Assembly: GCA_038226305.1 (NCBI GenBank)
Contig: JBBRQN010000003.1
Location: 1-64,000, forward strand
Source of the DNA: JASLDZ01 sp038226305
Lineage (GTDB): Bacteria > Pseudomonadota > Alphaproteobacteria > Caulobacterales > Caulobacteraceae
Length of the DNA stretch: 64,000 bases
Direction: 5' to 3'
Shown: in pieces, positions 42,933 to 49,724 of the stretch
How positions within the stretch are numbered: position 1 is the first letter of the stretch
Layout: every line of letters starts with the position of its first letter
Program-made: the position numbers and the translations under genes
The notes under the pieces: generated by a model
Databases searched by the model: none
What the model saw: only the letters and a program-made list of their open reading frames with translations
Told to the model about the DNA's origin: nothing

Positions 42933-44390
42933 ATGGCGAAGACCGTCCTCATCGTCGACGACGATCCCACCCAGCGCCGCCTGATCCAGGCGGTTCTGGA
43001 GCGCGAGGGTTTCGCCGTCGCCCAGGCCGAGTCCGGCGATGCGGCGCTGGCGCGCCTTTCAGGAGGCGTCACCCCCGACGTGGTGATCCTGGATCTGGTC
43101 ATGCCGGGCATGAGCGGCGTCGAGACCCTGAAGGCCATGCGGGCCGAAGGGCTCTCCGCGCCGGTGATCGTGCTCACCGCCTCCGGCGGCGTCGAGACGG
43201 TGGTTTCGGCCATGCAGGCTGGAGCGCAGGACTTCTTCATCAAGCCCGCCTCGCCGGAGCGCATCGTCGTCTCGATCCGCAACGCCCTGCAGATGGGCCA
43301 GCTGACGGCGGAGGTGCAGCGCCTTTCGAAGCGTCCGCAGGGCGGCGGCATCAGCTTTGCCGACCTCGTGGGCAACTCGCCCCCCATGCGCCTCGTGAAG
43401 AGCCTGGGTGAGCGGGCGGCCAAATCCACGATCCCCGTGCTGATCTTGGGCGAATCCGGCGTGGGCAAGGAGGTGATCGCCCGCTCGATCCACTCCGCCA
43501 GCGACCGCGCGGGCAAGCCCTTCGTGGCGGTGAACTGCGGCGCCCTGCCCGAGAACCTCGTGGAGTCGATCCTCTTCGGCCACGAGAAGGGGGCCTTCAC
43601 CGGCGCCCACGACCGGCACAACGGCAAGTTCCTGGAGGCCAACGGCGGCACGTTGTTCCTCGACGAGGTGGGCGAGCTGCCCCTGGAGGCGCAGGTGAAG
43701 CTCCTGCGTGCCCTGCAGGAACGCGAGATCGATCCGGTGGGCGCCAAGCGCTCCATCAAGGTGGACGTGCGCATCGTGGCCGCCACCAACCGCGACCTGG
43801 CGGGCCACGTGAAAGCTGGGCGTTTCCGCGAGGACTTGTTCTACCGCCTCAACGTGTTCCCCATCGAGGCCCCCGCCCTGCGCGAACGTCGGGAGGACAT
43901 CTCGGCCCTGGTCGACGTGTTCATCCGCCGCTTCAACGTGGAGGAGGGCAAGCGCGTCGTAGCGGGCACCCCCGAGACCATGGGCTTGCTGCAGGCCTAC
44001 GACTGGCCCGGTAACGTGCGTCAGTTGGAAAACGCGGTGTATCGCGCCATCGTGCTGGCGGACGGTCCCTATCTGATGCCGCACGACTTCCCGGCGATCT
44101 CGGGCGTGACCGCTCCGGCCGCGCCGATGACGGCGGCGGAGACGGCGGCCGCTCCCTCGTCGCAGCCGTCGGCCGAAAGCGCCGGAGAGCAGCCCGTGCG
44201 CATCCTCGACGCCAAGGGCCACCTGCGCACCCTGGAGGAGATCGAGCGCGACCTGATCCAGCTCGCCATCGAAGTCTACTCCGGCCACATGACCGAGGTG
44301 GCGCGCCGCCTCGGCATCGGCCGCTCCACCCTCTACCGCAAGGTCCGCGAACAGGGGCTGGACGCAGGGCTGGAAGCCGAGGCGGGGTAA
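42933..44390 (+). CDS. tacA: Sigma-54-dependent response regulator, TacA-like
   Basis: This 485-residue NtrC-family activator has an N-terminal receiver (phospho-acceptor Asp54 in VILDLVMPGM, Lys104 in FFIKPAS) and a central AAA+ domain with Walker A GESGVGKE (173-180), GAFTGA loop (220-225) and Walker B LFLDE (241-245). The C-terminus is a Fis-type helix-turn-helix (EVARRLGIGRSTLYRKVREQGL). Caulobacter TacA is phosphorylated at the equivalent Asp54 and turns on stalk and cell-pole genes. The nearness of gapR here matches what I recall of that species' gene order. The ATG at 42933 opens MAKTVLIVDDD; an ATG ten codons earlier is less likely. No cognate kinase is adjacent. Confidence 0.75.
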   Translation: MAKTVLIVDDDPTQRRLIQAVLEREGFAVAQAESGDAALARLSGGVTPDVVILDLVMPGMSGVETLKAMRAEGLSAPVIVLTASGGVETVVSAMQAGAQDFFIKPASPERIVVSIRNALQMGQLTAEVQRLSKRPQGGGISFADLVGNSPPMRLVKSLGERAAKSTIPVLILGESGVGKEVIARSIHSASDRAGKPFVAVNCGALPENLVESILFGHEKGAFTGAHDRHNGKFLEANGGTLFLDEVGELPLEAQVKLLRALQEREIDPVGAKRSIKVDVRIVAATNRDLAGHVKAGRFREDLFYRLNVFPIEAPALRERREDISALVDVFIRRFNVEEGKRVVAGTPETMGLLQAYDWPGNVRQLENAVYRAIVLADGPYLMPHDFPAISGVTAPAAPMTAAETAAAPSSQPSAESAGEQPVRILDAKGHLRTLEEIERDLIQLAIEVYSGHMTEVARRLGIGRSTLYRKVREQGLDAGLEAEAG

Positions 44391-44414
44391 GCCGTCTGCG
44401 CGCATGGTGAGCTC

Positions 44415-44435
44415 TACCTGACTAAAAGTCAGGTA
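44415..44435. promoter_or_regulatory. Perfect 21-bp dyad, operator 1 of the XRE cassette
   Basis: TACCTGACT (44415-44423) and AGTCAGGTA (44427-44435) are exactly complementary around an AAA centre. The half-site GTCAGGT recurs in the dyad at 44460-44475. It lies just upstream of a TTGACA hexamer (44439-44444) that could be a -35 element for the XRE regulator gene. It is probably an autoregulatory operator. Confidence 0.65.
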
Positions 44436-44459
44436 CTCTTGACAGTCTGCCGCCTTTAG

Positions 44460-44475
44460 GTCAGGTTGACCTGAC
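44460..44475. promoter_or_regulatory. Second GTCAGGT dyad, operator 2 of the XRE cassette
   Basis: GTCAGGT (44460-44466), a TG spacer and ACCTGAC (44469-44475) form a dyad with the same half-site as the upstream one but in the opposite arrangement. The two forward GTCAGGT copies start 32 bases apart, about three helical turns. It lies 17 bases before the TTG start of the XRE gene, where bound repressor would block initiation. Confidence 0.65.
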
Positions 44476-44491
44476 ACACAGGCGGGCTGTC

Positions 44492-44716
44492 TTGCATAAT
44501 CGATTGCGCGTTCTTCGGGCCGAGCGGGGCTGGAGCCAGGGCGAGGTGGCCCTGCGGCTTGGCGGCGTCTCGCGTCAGGCGATCAACGCCATCGAGACCG
44601 GCAAGCACGATCCCAGTCTGGACCTGGCCTTCCGACTCGCAGCGCTGTTCGATCTGCGCGTCGAGGAGGTGTTCGACCCCGCGCTGGCGGCCCGGGGACT
44701 GGAGCCCCGGCGATGA
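44492..44716 (+). CDS. Small XRE/Cro-CI family transcriptional regulator
   Basis: This 74-residue protein is almost entirely one helix-turn-helix domain: NRLRVLRAERGWSQGEVALRL, then SRQAINAIETGKHDPSLDLAFRLAALF and the EEVFDP end. This short group of XRE regulators is usually paired with membrane-protein genes and lacks a ligand domain. Compared with the usual LGVSRQ in the turn, this protein reads LGGVSRQ, one glycine more. The start is TTG at 44492; no ATG is available and the N-terminus matches the family there. It overlaps the next gene as ATGA. Two GTCAGGT dyads upstream suggest autorepression. Confidence 0.88.
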   Translation: MHNRLRVLRAERGWSQGEVALRLGGVSRQAINAIETGKHDPSLDLAFRLAALFDLRVEEVFDPALAARGLEPRR

Positions 44717-45360
44717 CCGCGACCCCCTTCACCCGCACCACCCTGGTCCGCATGGCGGTAGCCGTCGCTGCCGGCTTTGGCTCAGGCGTCCTCGTGGCGA
44801 AACTGGCCAATGCGGTGGGCCTGCGAAAGGCGCAGATGCGCCTGAGCGACGACCTGGCACTGGTGACCGGGGCCGTTCTGGTGGCGGCCGCGACCTACTT
44901 CCTGGTGCTGTCGTTCGACCGCCGCCGGTTGGCACGCGCCATCGAGTGCGATCCTGCCCTGCCGGCCTCCGATGACGAGGCAGCGCAGGCGCGGCTGCAG
45001 GCCGGCGTGCTGCTGCTCGCCGGACTTCTCATGCCCCTGCCCGTGCTGGCGGGACCGGCGGCCAGGGGCGATCCGACGGTGGGGGCGTTGGCCTTGGGTG
45101 CCTGCCTTGTAGGCCTGGGGCTGCAGTCGGTCCTGAACTGGCGGCTCTGGAACCGGTCGGACGAGGTGCTGCGAGGCCTCGTCGTGAAGGCGGCGGCGGC
45201 CAGTTTCTGGATCGGACAGATCGGTCTCTACGCCATAGCCGCGGCCGTGCGGCTGGCTGGGCTGGCAGAGCCCGGGGCCTTCGACCTCCTGGTGGCGACG
45301 CTCATTCTCTACCTCGCCGCCTCGGCGGTGATCGCGATCCGCCTTCGAGGCCGCGGCTGA
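44713..45360 (+). CDS. Uncharacterised membrane protein of the XRE cassette
   Basis: This 215-residue protein has five to six predicted hydrophobic helices: about 12-32, 46-68, 97-117, 124-142, 156-178 and 188-208. Between the second and third is a cytoplasmic-looking acidic/Arg loop (DRRRLARAIECDPALPASDDEA). I do not recognise a family with certainty; the shape resembles membrane proteins encoded with short XRE regulators in many Gram-negatives. Its ATG overlaps the regulator stop by four bases, so it is translated with it. The function is unknown; sensing membrane state and feeding back on the regulator is speculation. Confidence 0.8.
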   Translation: MTATPFTRTTLVRMAVAVAAGFGSGVLVAKLANAVGLRKAQMRLSDDLALVTGAVLVAAATYFLVLSFDRRRLARAIECDPALPASDDEAAQARLQAGVLLLAGLLMPLPVLAGPAARGDPTVGALALGACLVGLGLQSVLNWRLWNRSDEVLRGLVVKAAAASFWIGQIGLYAIAAAVRLAGLAEPGAFDLLVATLILYLAASAVIAIRLRGRG

Positions 45361-45387
45361 CGCCGCCCTGCAACAGGAGACGCCCCC

Positions 45388-45579
45388 ATGAGCAGTCCCT
45401 CGTTCCTCGCCCTTCTCTACGGAATCGTCGCCGGCTTCCTGTTTCTGGGAGGCCTCTACCTCGCTTTCGTCGCCAACGACGGTGCCTTGGGAGCCGTGCT
45501 CCTGGCGACATCTTCGGTGGTCATGGCTTGCGGTCCATTGATCGTGAAACGCACCCCCTCCTGCGGAAAGGACAACTGA
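45388..45579 (+). CDS. Small two-helix membrane protein
   Basis: This 63-residue protein is mostly two membrane helices (about 5-28 and 33-52: SFLALLYGIVAGFLFLGGLYLA and AVLLATSSVVMACGPLIV) with a short polar end, KRTPSCGKDN. It has a clear AGGAGA ribosome site 10 bases before the ATG and starts 27 bases after the preceding gene. Intact reading frame, ribosome site and tight spacing support a real gene. No family is recognised. Confidence 0.7.
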   Translation: MSSPSFLALLYGIVAGFLFLGGLYLAFVANDGALGAVLLATSSVVMACGPLIVKRTPSCGKDN

Positions 45580-45580
45580 G

Positions 45581-45799
45581 ATGCATGCACCCACGCCGAT
45601 CTTCACCGGCATCTGCAACATCCTGGCGGCCGGGCTGCTGCTCGCGGCGCTGTATTTCGGCCTTCTGAGAGGTGACGGGGCGACGGCCCTGTGGTGCTTC
45701 GCCGTGGCCGCGCCCCTGCCGGGTATGAGCTACATCGCCCGCGCCCGCTCGAAGCCGGACGCACAAAGCCCCCGGGACCGCGAGGACCCGGAGGCTTGA
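45581..45799 (+). CDS. Small two-helix membrane protein, paralogue-like neighbour
   Basis: This 72-residue protein has two hydrophobic segments (about 8-27 and 36-50) and a polar, charged C-terminal tail (ARARSKPDAQSPRDREDPEA). Its layout mirrors the preceding 63-residue protein (loop VANDG there, LRGDG here), suggesting an old duplication. Its ATG is one base after that gene's stop. It closes the four-gene XRE cassette; the convergent PadR gene ends 22 bases further on. No function can be assigned. Confidence 0.68.
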   Translation: MHAPTPIFTGICNILAAGLLLAALYFGLLRGDGATALWCFAVAAPLPGMSYIARARSKPDAQSPRDREDPEA

Positions 45800-45821
45800 G
45801 CGACCCGCCTTTCGGGCAGGA

Positions 45822-46445
45822 TCAGCTGCGCTCGACGCCCTTGGCGGCCTGGTCGATGGCATCGACCACGGCGCGCAGCTCGGCTTCGGTGAGCTGGCCG
45901 CGGGAGAGGCGCAGCTTCAGCGACATGGCGAGGTTGCCCATCGCCCGGCCGATCTCGGCCGCTGGGGGCGGGCCGAAGCGGGCCCGGGCATCCTCGATGC
46001 GGGCCTTGGCGGCGGCCACCGCCTCGGCCTCGGTCTCCAGGTAGCTGCGGCCCTCAGGCGTGAGGCTGTAGAGCTTCTTCACCCCCTGCTGCTCGGCGGC
46101 GACGAGCCCGGTCTCCTCCAGGAGGGTGAGCGTGGGGTACACGACGCCCGGCGAGGGGGCGTAGTGGCCGTCCATCGCGTCCTCGATGGCCTTGATGAGC
46201 TCATAGCCGTGGCGCGGCTCCTGCCCGATGAGGTCGAGGAGGATGAGGCGCAGGTCGCCCTGTCCCAGGGGCCGGCCGCGACCGCCCGGGCCGCCGGGGC
46301 CACCCGGACCTCGACGGCCCCAATCGCCGCGACCCCAGGCCCCGCGACCGGCCCAGCCGAAACGGCCGCCCTCGTGATCGTCGCGCCCGGCGCAGCTGCG
46401 TTCGCCGTCGCGATGACGGCCGTGATGATGATGGTGTCCAAACAT
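45822..46445 (-). CDS. PadR family regulator with His-rich N-terminus (YqjI-like)
   Basis: This 207-residue regulator starts with a metal-binding-looking tail, FGHHHHHGRHRDGERSCAGRDDHEGG, then a Gly/Arg/Trp-rich linker to about residue 58. The PadR winged helix follows (LGQGDLRLILLDLIGQEPRHGYELIKAIE, YPTLTLLEETGL, KLYSLTPEGRSYL), with a C-terminal dimerisation helix. E. coli YqjI has the same plan: a His-rich extension that senses nickel and relieves repression of the ferric reductase gene yqjH. No yqjH-like gene is nearby, so the target may be the gene itself or distant loci. Two GATATATC palindromes lie just upstream. Confidence 0.9.
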   Translation of the reverse strand: MFGHHHHHGRHRDGERSCAGRDDHEGGRFGWAGRGAWGRGDWGRRGPGGPGGPGGRGRPLGQGDLRLILLDLIGQEPRHGYELIKAIEDAMDGHYAPSPGVVYPTLTLLEETGLVAAEQQGVKKLYSLTPEGRSYLETEAEAVAAAKARIEDARARFGPPPAAEIGRAMGNLAMSLKLRLSRGQLTEAELRAVVDAIDQAAKGVERS

Positions 46446-46481
46446 ATGTGACTCTTTCCTGAGTGATTACGTTGGAGCCGA

Positions 46482-46525
46482 GATATATCGGACTTTGTCG
46501 GTTTTCAAGGGTTTTAGATATATCT
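46482..46525. promoter_or_regulatory. Paired GATATATC palindromes upstream of the PadR gene
   Basis: GATATATC occurs at 46482-46489 and, extended to AGATATATCT, at 46516-46525. The centres are 35 bases apart, in an AT-rich island of about 80 bases within very GC-rich DNA. They sit about 40-80 bases upstream of the PadR start codon and are probable operators for that regulator. Confidence 0.6.
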
Positions 46526-46526
46526 T

Positions 46527-46973
46527 TTAGCGATCGCTCTTTCGGCTGAAGCCGCGGCTTCGCCCGAAGCCGGGGCGGGGAGGGCCGCTGGCAGGGGTGG
46601 GGCTGTCGGCGGATGAGGCCGCGGGCTCGCCCTTGGACTTCCGGGCGATCTCCTTCAGCTTGCGGGCCTGCATGGTAGAGAGGGCCTGCCCGGCTGCGCC
46701 CTTCTCAGGGTCTCCGAAGGCGCGGCCGTAGGTTTCGACCCGGTCGGTCACCGAGCCCAGGAACTCGCCCTCCCATTCGGAGAGCGCGACGCCCGCCTTG
46801 TCGGCCTGCCGCTTGGCGCGCTTCAGTGCGTTCAGCGCAGACCGCTGGGCCGCCTTGCGCTGGGCTTCGAAGGGCGAGGGGCCGTCCCCGCCGGGTGAGG
46901 CGGGTTTTCCGGGCTTGCCGGGTCGCTTGAAGGCGATGGGCGGGCGTCCGCGCGGGCGACCCCTTTCCCTCAG
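46527..46973 (-). CDS. Basic protein with AT-hook motif, apparent CTG start coupled to gapR
   Basis: This reading frame encodes 148 residues ending SRKSDR. The GTG-started part (46751 down) is only half; upstream the frame stays open, with coding-like sequence (EAQRKAAQRSALNALKRAKRQADKAG, SEWEGEFL). No ATG, GTG or TTG exists there. The best start is CTG at 46973, overlapping the gapR stop as CTGA, with GAGGGAAAGGGG nearby. The N-terminus then reads MRERGRPRGRPPIAFKRPGKPGKP, containing an AT-hook core PRGRP. A helical basic middle and a Ser/Pro/Arg tail follow. Alternatives are a non-standard start or a sequencing error. A DNA-binding partner of GapR is inferred. Confidence 0.6.
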   Translation of the reverse strand: MRERGRPRGRPPIAFKRPGKPGKPASPGGDGPSPFEAQRKAAQRSALNALKRAKRQADKAGVALSEWEGEFLGSVTDRVETYGRAFGDPEKGAAGQALSTMQARKLKEIARKSKGEPAASSADSPTPASGPPRPGFGRSRGFSRKSDR

Positions 46974-47260
46974 ATCTCGCCGATGGCCGACATGTAGAGG
47001 TCGAGGATGGTCTCCTCCTCCATGCGCTTGGCGCGGTCCTGTTTGCGCAGGCGCACCACCTTGCGGATGATCTTCACGTCGAAGCCTTCGCCCTTGGCCT
47101 CCAGGTAGACTTCCTTGAGGTCGGCCATGATGCCCGCCTTGTCCTCCTCCAGCCGCTCCACGCGCTCGATGATGGTCTTCAGGCGACCCTGCGCGGCGGC
47201 CGTCATCACGTCGGGATGGGCCGCGAAGTCGGCGGCGAAGGTTGAGGCGTCGTCGGCCAT
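46970..47260 (-). CDS. gapR: GapR family nucleoid-associated protein (DUF2312/UPF0335)
   Basis: This 96-residue protein belongs to the alphaproteobacterial GapR family. Caulobacter GapR binds overtwisted, AT-rich DNA ahead of replication and transcription machinery and stimulates type II topoisomerases. The N-terminal coiled coil is seen in GRLKTIIERVERLEEDKAGIMADLKEVYLEAKGEGFDVKIIRKVVRLR, and the end RAKRMEEETILDLYMSAIGEI is strongly conserved. Basic residues in KIIRKVVRLRKQDRAKR would contact DNA. The stop overlaps a CTG that probably starts the downstream AT-hook protein. The 140 bases upstream, to the GT61 gene, show no clear site. Confidence 0.95.
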   Translation of the reverse strand: MADDASTFAADFAAHPDVMTAAAQGRLKTIIERVERLEEDKAGIMADLKEVYLEAKGEGFDVKIIRKVVRLRKQDRAKRMEEETILDLYMSAIGEI

Positions 47261-47400
47261 GAGAGGCTCCGGCGGAGAAGGGGGGATCGGGGGCGGACCC
47301 TAGTCGCGGGGCGAGGGGGCCTGCAACGCGAAGCCGCCTCCGTGCACAGATCGTCCACAGGCGAGGCGCCGCATCGGCCGCCGACCGGCGCTTCGCTGCA

Positions 47401-48579
47401 CTAGAGACGAGCGTCGAGGAAGGCGAGAAAGTCGTCCAGGGGCAGCTCCCAGGCGAATTTGAAGCCGCGCTTCATCCGCGCCAGGAGCGGGGCCCGGGAC
47501 CGTGCCACGGGGGACGGGGCGAAATAGCCCGCCCAGTCGCGATCGGTCACCCAGGCCATCATCGGCGCCCAGACGCTGGTGAAGTTCGCCGGCTGGATCT
47601 CGATCAGCCGCCCCCCTTCCGGCAGGAACAGCGCATTGGCGAGCTGGGCGCCCGAGGCCCCCACCACCACCTCCGCCCCCCGCACGGCGGCGATCTGTTC
47701 GGCGACGCTGAGGGTCTCGGGCCGGATGATGCGAAAGCCGCGCCGTTCCAGCGCCCGCTCCAGCGCCCGCTCGTTGAGCAGCACCCGCATGGAGGTGTTG
47801 CGCCTCGACAGGTAGACTCGGCGGCTGTTTTCCGCTGCGGGCGGGGCGTTCGCCAGGATCCGGTCGCGCAGCCGCGCCAGGATCGGATTTGGCGTGTGCA
47901 GGAAGTGGTTCATCGACGTGGCGAACAGCACCTCGTCGATCTCGACGAGGGGGGCGGAGGCCTCGCGCACGGGAGCCTGTGGAAACGCCATCGTCAGGAG
48001 GTCGCGCTGCCACGCCGTCAGGGGCGGCGCGACGGGGGGATGGGTGGCGAGCAGCCCCAGCTCCTCCACCGCCAGAAGGGAAGCCATGCCGTCGATCAGG
48101 AAGTGGCCGTAGTTGAAGCCCCCGCCCCAGGGCAGCCAGACGGTGGCGCGCTCGAACACCGGCGGCGGCACGGCCCCCGGTACCGGCGCAGCCAGCGCGG
48201 GCTCCCCCGCTTCGTCGCGGGCGAAGCCGGGCAGACGGGCGAGATCGCCCACGTTCAGCTGCGCCTCGCCCACGGTGCAGCGGATCACCACGCCATGCCG
48301 GTCGATCACCGCCCCGGACGCGGGGGCCCAGCGCACGTCGCGCATGCGGCACACGGTGGTCTCGCCCCGCCAGCCCAGCCCCTCGCCCGAGCGCCAGGCC
48401 GGAACGGCGGCTCCGCCCACCCTGGACGCGAGCCACGCGGAAAGGTCGTCGGGCGGGATGAGGCTGGCGGCGACGGGCGTGGTGCGCGCCTCGGGCCGGT
48501 CCGACAGGAAGGCCTCGGGGGTCGCGGGCGGCAGGCGCTCGTAATCTTCCTGTAGGGTCAGCGGCAGGGCGATCGACAT
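47401..48579 (-). CDS. Glycosyltransferase family 61 protein (DUF563)
   Basis: This 392-residue protein has features of GT61 glycosyltransferases. Visible are the early FNYGHFLIDGMASL (family N-[FY]-[GY]-H-[FW] motif), RRVYLSRRNTSMRVLLNE and the C-terminal IAAVRGAEVVVGASGAQLANALFLPEGGRLIEI. GT61 members in bacteria are linked to surface polysaccharide assembly; the donor and acceptor are unknown. No membrane helix or signal is seen. The ATG at 48579 (MSIALPLTLQEDY) is chosen over an upstream-open frame rich in Arg. It is divergent from the exported protein at 48738. Confidence 0.82.
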   Translation of the reverse strand: MSIALPLTLQEDYERLPPATPEAFLSDRPEARTTPVAASLIPPDDLSAWLASRVGGAAVPAWRSGEGLGWRGETTVCRMRDVRWAPASGAVIDRHGVVIRCTVGEAQLNVGDLARLPGFARDEAGEPALAAPVPGAVPPPVFERATVWLPWGGGFNYGHFLIDGMASLLAVEELGLLATHPPVAPPLTAWQRDLLTMAFPQAPVREASAPLVEIDEVLFATSMNHFLHTPNPILARLRDRILANAPPAAENSRRVYLSRRNTSMRVLLNERALERALERRGFRIIRPETLSVAEQIAAVRGAEVVVGASGAQLANALFLPEGGRLIEIQPANFTSVWAPMMAWVTDRDWAGYFAPSPVARSRAPLLARMKRGFKFAWELPLDDFLAFLDARL

Positions 48580-48683
48580 TGCCAGCCTTGATGCCCGCCT
48601 GCGGCCCCGCGGGCAACGGGGGCCGCCCCTGCGACCTGTTGCAGCGGAGTCACGAAGCCTGTGGGCAACTCCCCGGGGTCGCG

Positions 48684-48698
48684 TTAATCTCTCGTCAA
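48684..48698. promoter_or_regulatory. Degenerate CtrA-like site
   Basis: TTAA (48684-48687), a seven-base spacer and TCAA (48695-48698) match the CtrA box TTAA-N7-TTAA at seven of eight positions. It lies about 40 bases upstream of the exported-protein start at 48738. A single imperfect match has low specificity. Confidence 0.3.
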
Positions 48699-48737
48699 TC
48701 ATCGGCTCTCTCTACAGCCGAAGGCGAGCGGGGACGG

Positions 48738-49577
48738 ATGCGGGGGCGTCTGACAATCAGGGCCGGTATGGCCGCCGTGATGGGAGCGGGCGCGCTGCTC
48801 GCCGTCGGCGGCATGGCGCGTGCGGCCGGCGTCGGGTCGAGCGGTGCGGGGACCGACATCCTGCGCTCCGCGGTGTTCCACGGCGACGCCGCATCCCTCG
48901 TCCCGCCTGCCGAGACGCGCATCAAGATCATCATCCGCTCGGCCGACGGCTCGGAAGAGACGCGGCTGGTGACCCGCGCCGAACTCGACGGGATGACCGG
49001 CAGCGCGGCCCCGCCGCCACCCGCCCCGGCCGCCCGGTCCAAGCCTCTGCCCGCCCCGAGCCTGGCGGCCAGCATCGTGGCCACCCGTGCCACGGCCAGC
49101 CGCACCCGGACCGCGGCGGCCGCCTGGGTGGCGCTGGACCGCGACGCCCTCGAAGCCGCGACCCACGTGACCGACGATGCCGACATCGCCTCCCCGGTCG
49201 TGGTTCGCGCCGCAGGCGGGGCGAGCGGCACCCGCCGCAAGGAAGGCCGGACCGTGCTCGGCGTGCGCGACGGCCGCGGCTTTCGCGACCAGGGCCGCCT
49301 CTACATCTACGCGGCGGGCAAGGGTGCCGGGGTGGGCATGAACATCACCGACCAGGGTACCGGCGCAGGCTGGAGCGGCAGCGGCATGTCCTACGACCGC
49401 AACGGCTTTGCGGGGCAGCGCTCGGCAGGCGTGGGCTGGCGGCAGGGCGACCTGTCGACCTCCGTCGGCTGGGTTCATGCCAAGACGAACGTGGTCGGCA
49501 CGGGCATCTTCCGCGCCCCTGCCGAGAAGGACGACCGGGTCGCCCTCACCGTCAGCTGGCGGCCTTCGCCGCGCTGA
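48738..49577 (+). CDS. Uncharacterised exported protein with beta-rich C-terminus
   Basis: I do not recognise this 279-residue protein. It has a signal peptide (about 1-30, GMAAVMGAGALLAVGGMARA), a short IKIIIRSADGSEETRLVTRAEL strand pair, a Pro/Ala/Thr-rich linker (about 95-150) and a C-terminal part from about 185. The latter reads like alternating beta strands: RLYIYAAGKGAGVGMNI, GAGWSGSGMSYDRN, SAGVGWRQGDLSTSVGWVHAKT and RVALTVSWRPSPR. That pattern fits a small beta-barrel or beta-sandwich at the cell surface. The ATG at 48738 gives the signal peptide; the frame is open upstream without features. Confidence 0.75.
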   Translation: MRGRLTIRAGMAAVMGAGALLAVGGMARAAGVGSSGAGTDILRSAVFHGDAASLVPPAETRIKIIIRSADGSEETRLVTRAELDGMTGSAAPPPPAPAARSKPLPAPSLAASIVATRATASRTRTAAAAWVALDRDALEAATHVTDDADIASPVVVRAAGGASGTRRKEGRTVLGVRDGRGFRDQGRLYIYAAGKGAGVGMNITDQGTGAGWSGSGMSYDRNGFAGQRSAGVGWRQGDLSTSVGWVHAKTNVVGTGIFRAPAEKDDRVALTVSWRPSPR

Positions 49578-49724
49578 AACGACAGCCGGAGAGGTGTGGC
49601 GGCTGACACTTCGCCCACAGATTTGCACCACATGTAGATAGCCGGTGGACAAGCCACGCTAGCTGTAGACGGTTAACCTCCGGCGCCGCATTGTGGGGGC
49701 GTCTCCTGTCCAGGGCTTGTCCGC

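Noticed and set aside
46527..46751. 74-residue GTG-started version of the protein downstream of gapR
   Set aside because: The coding-like sequence continues upstream to the gapR stop; the CTG-started 148-residue form explains it better.
47351..47359. DnaA-box-like TCGTCCACA near gapR
   Set aside because: It matches the consensus TTATCCACA at only seven of nine positions, is a single copy and lies in no origin-like AT-rich cluster.
49671..49678. GGTTAACC upstream of nrdB as a CtrA site
   Set aside because: Only one TTAA half is present, with no partner at the required seven-base spacing.
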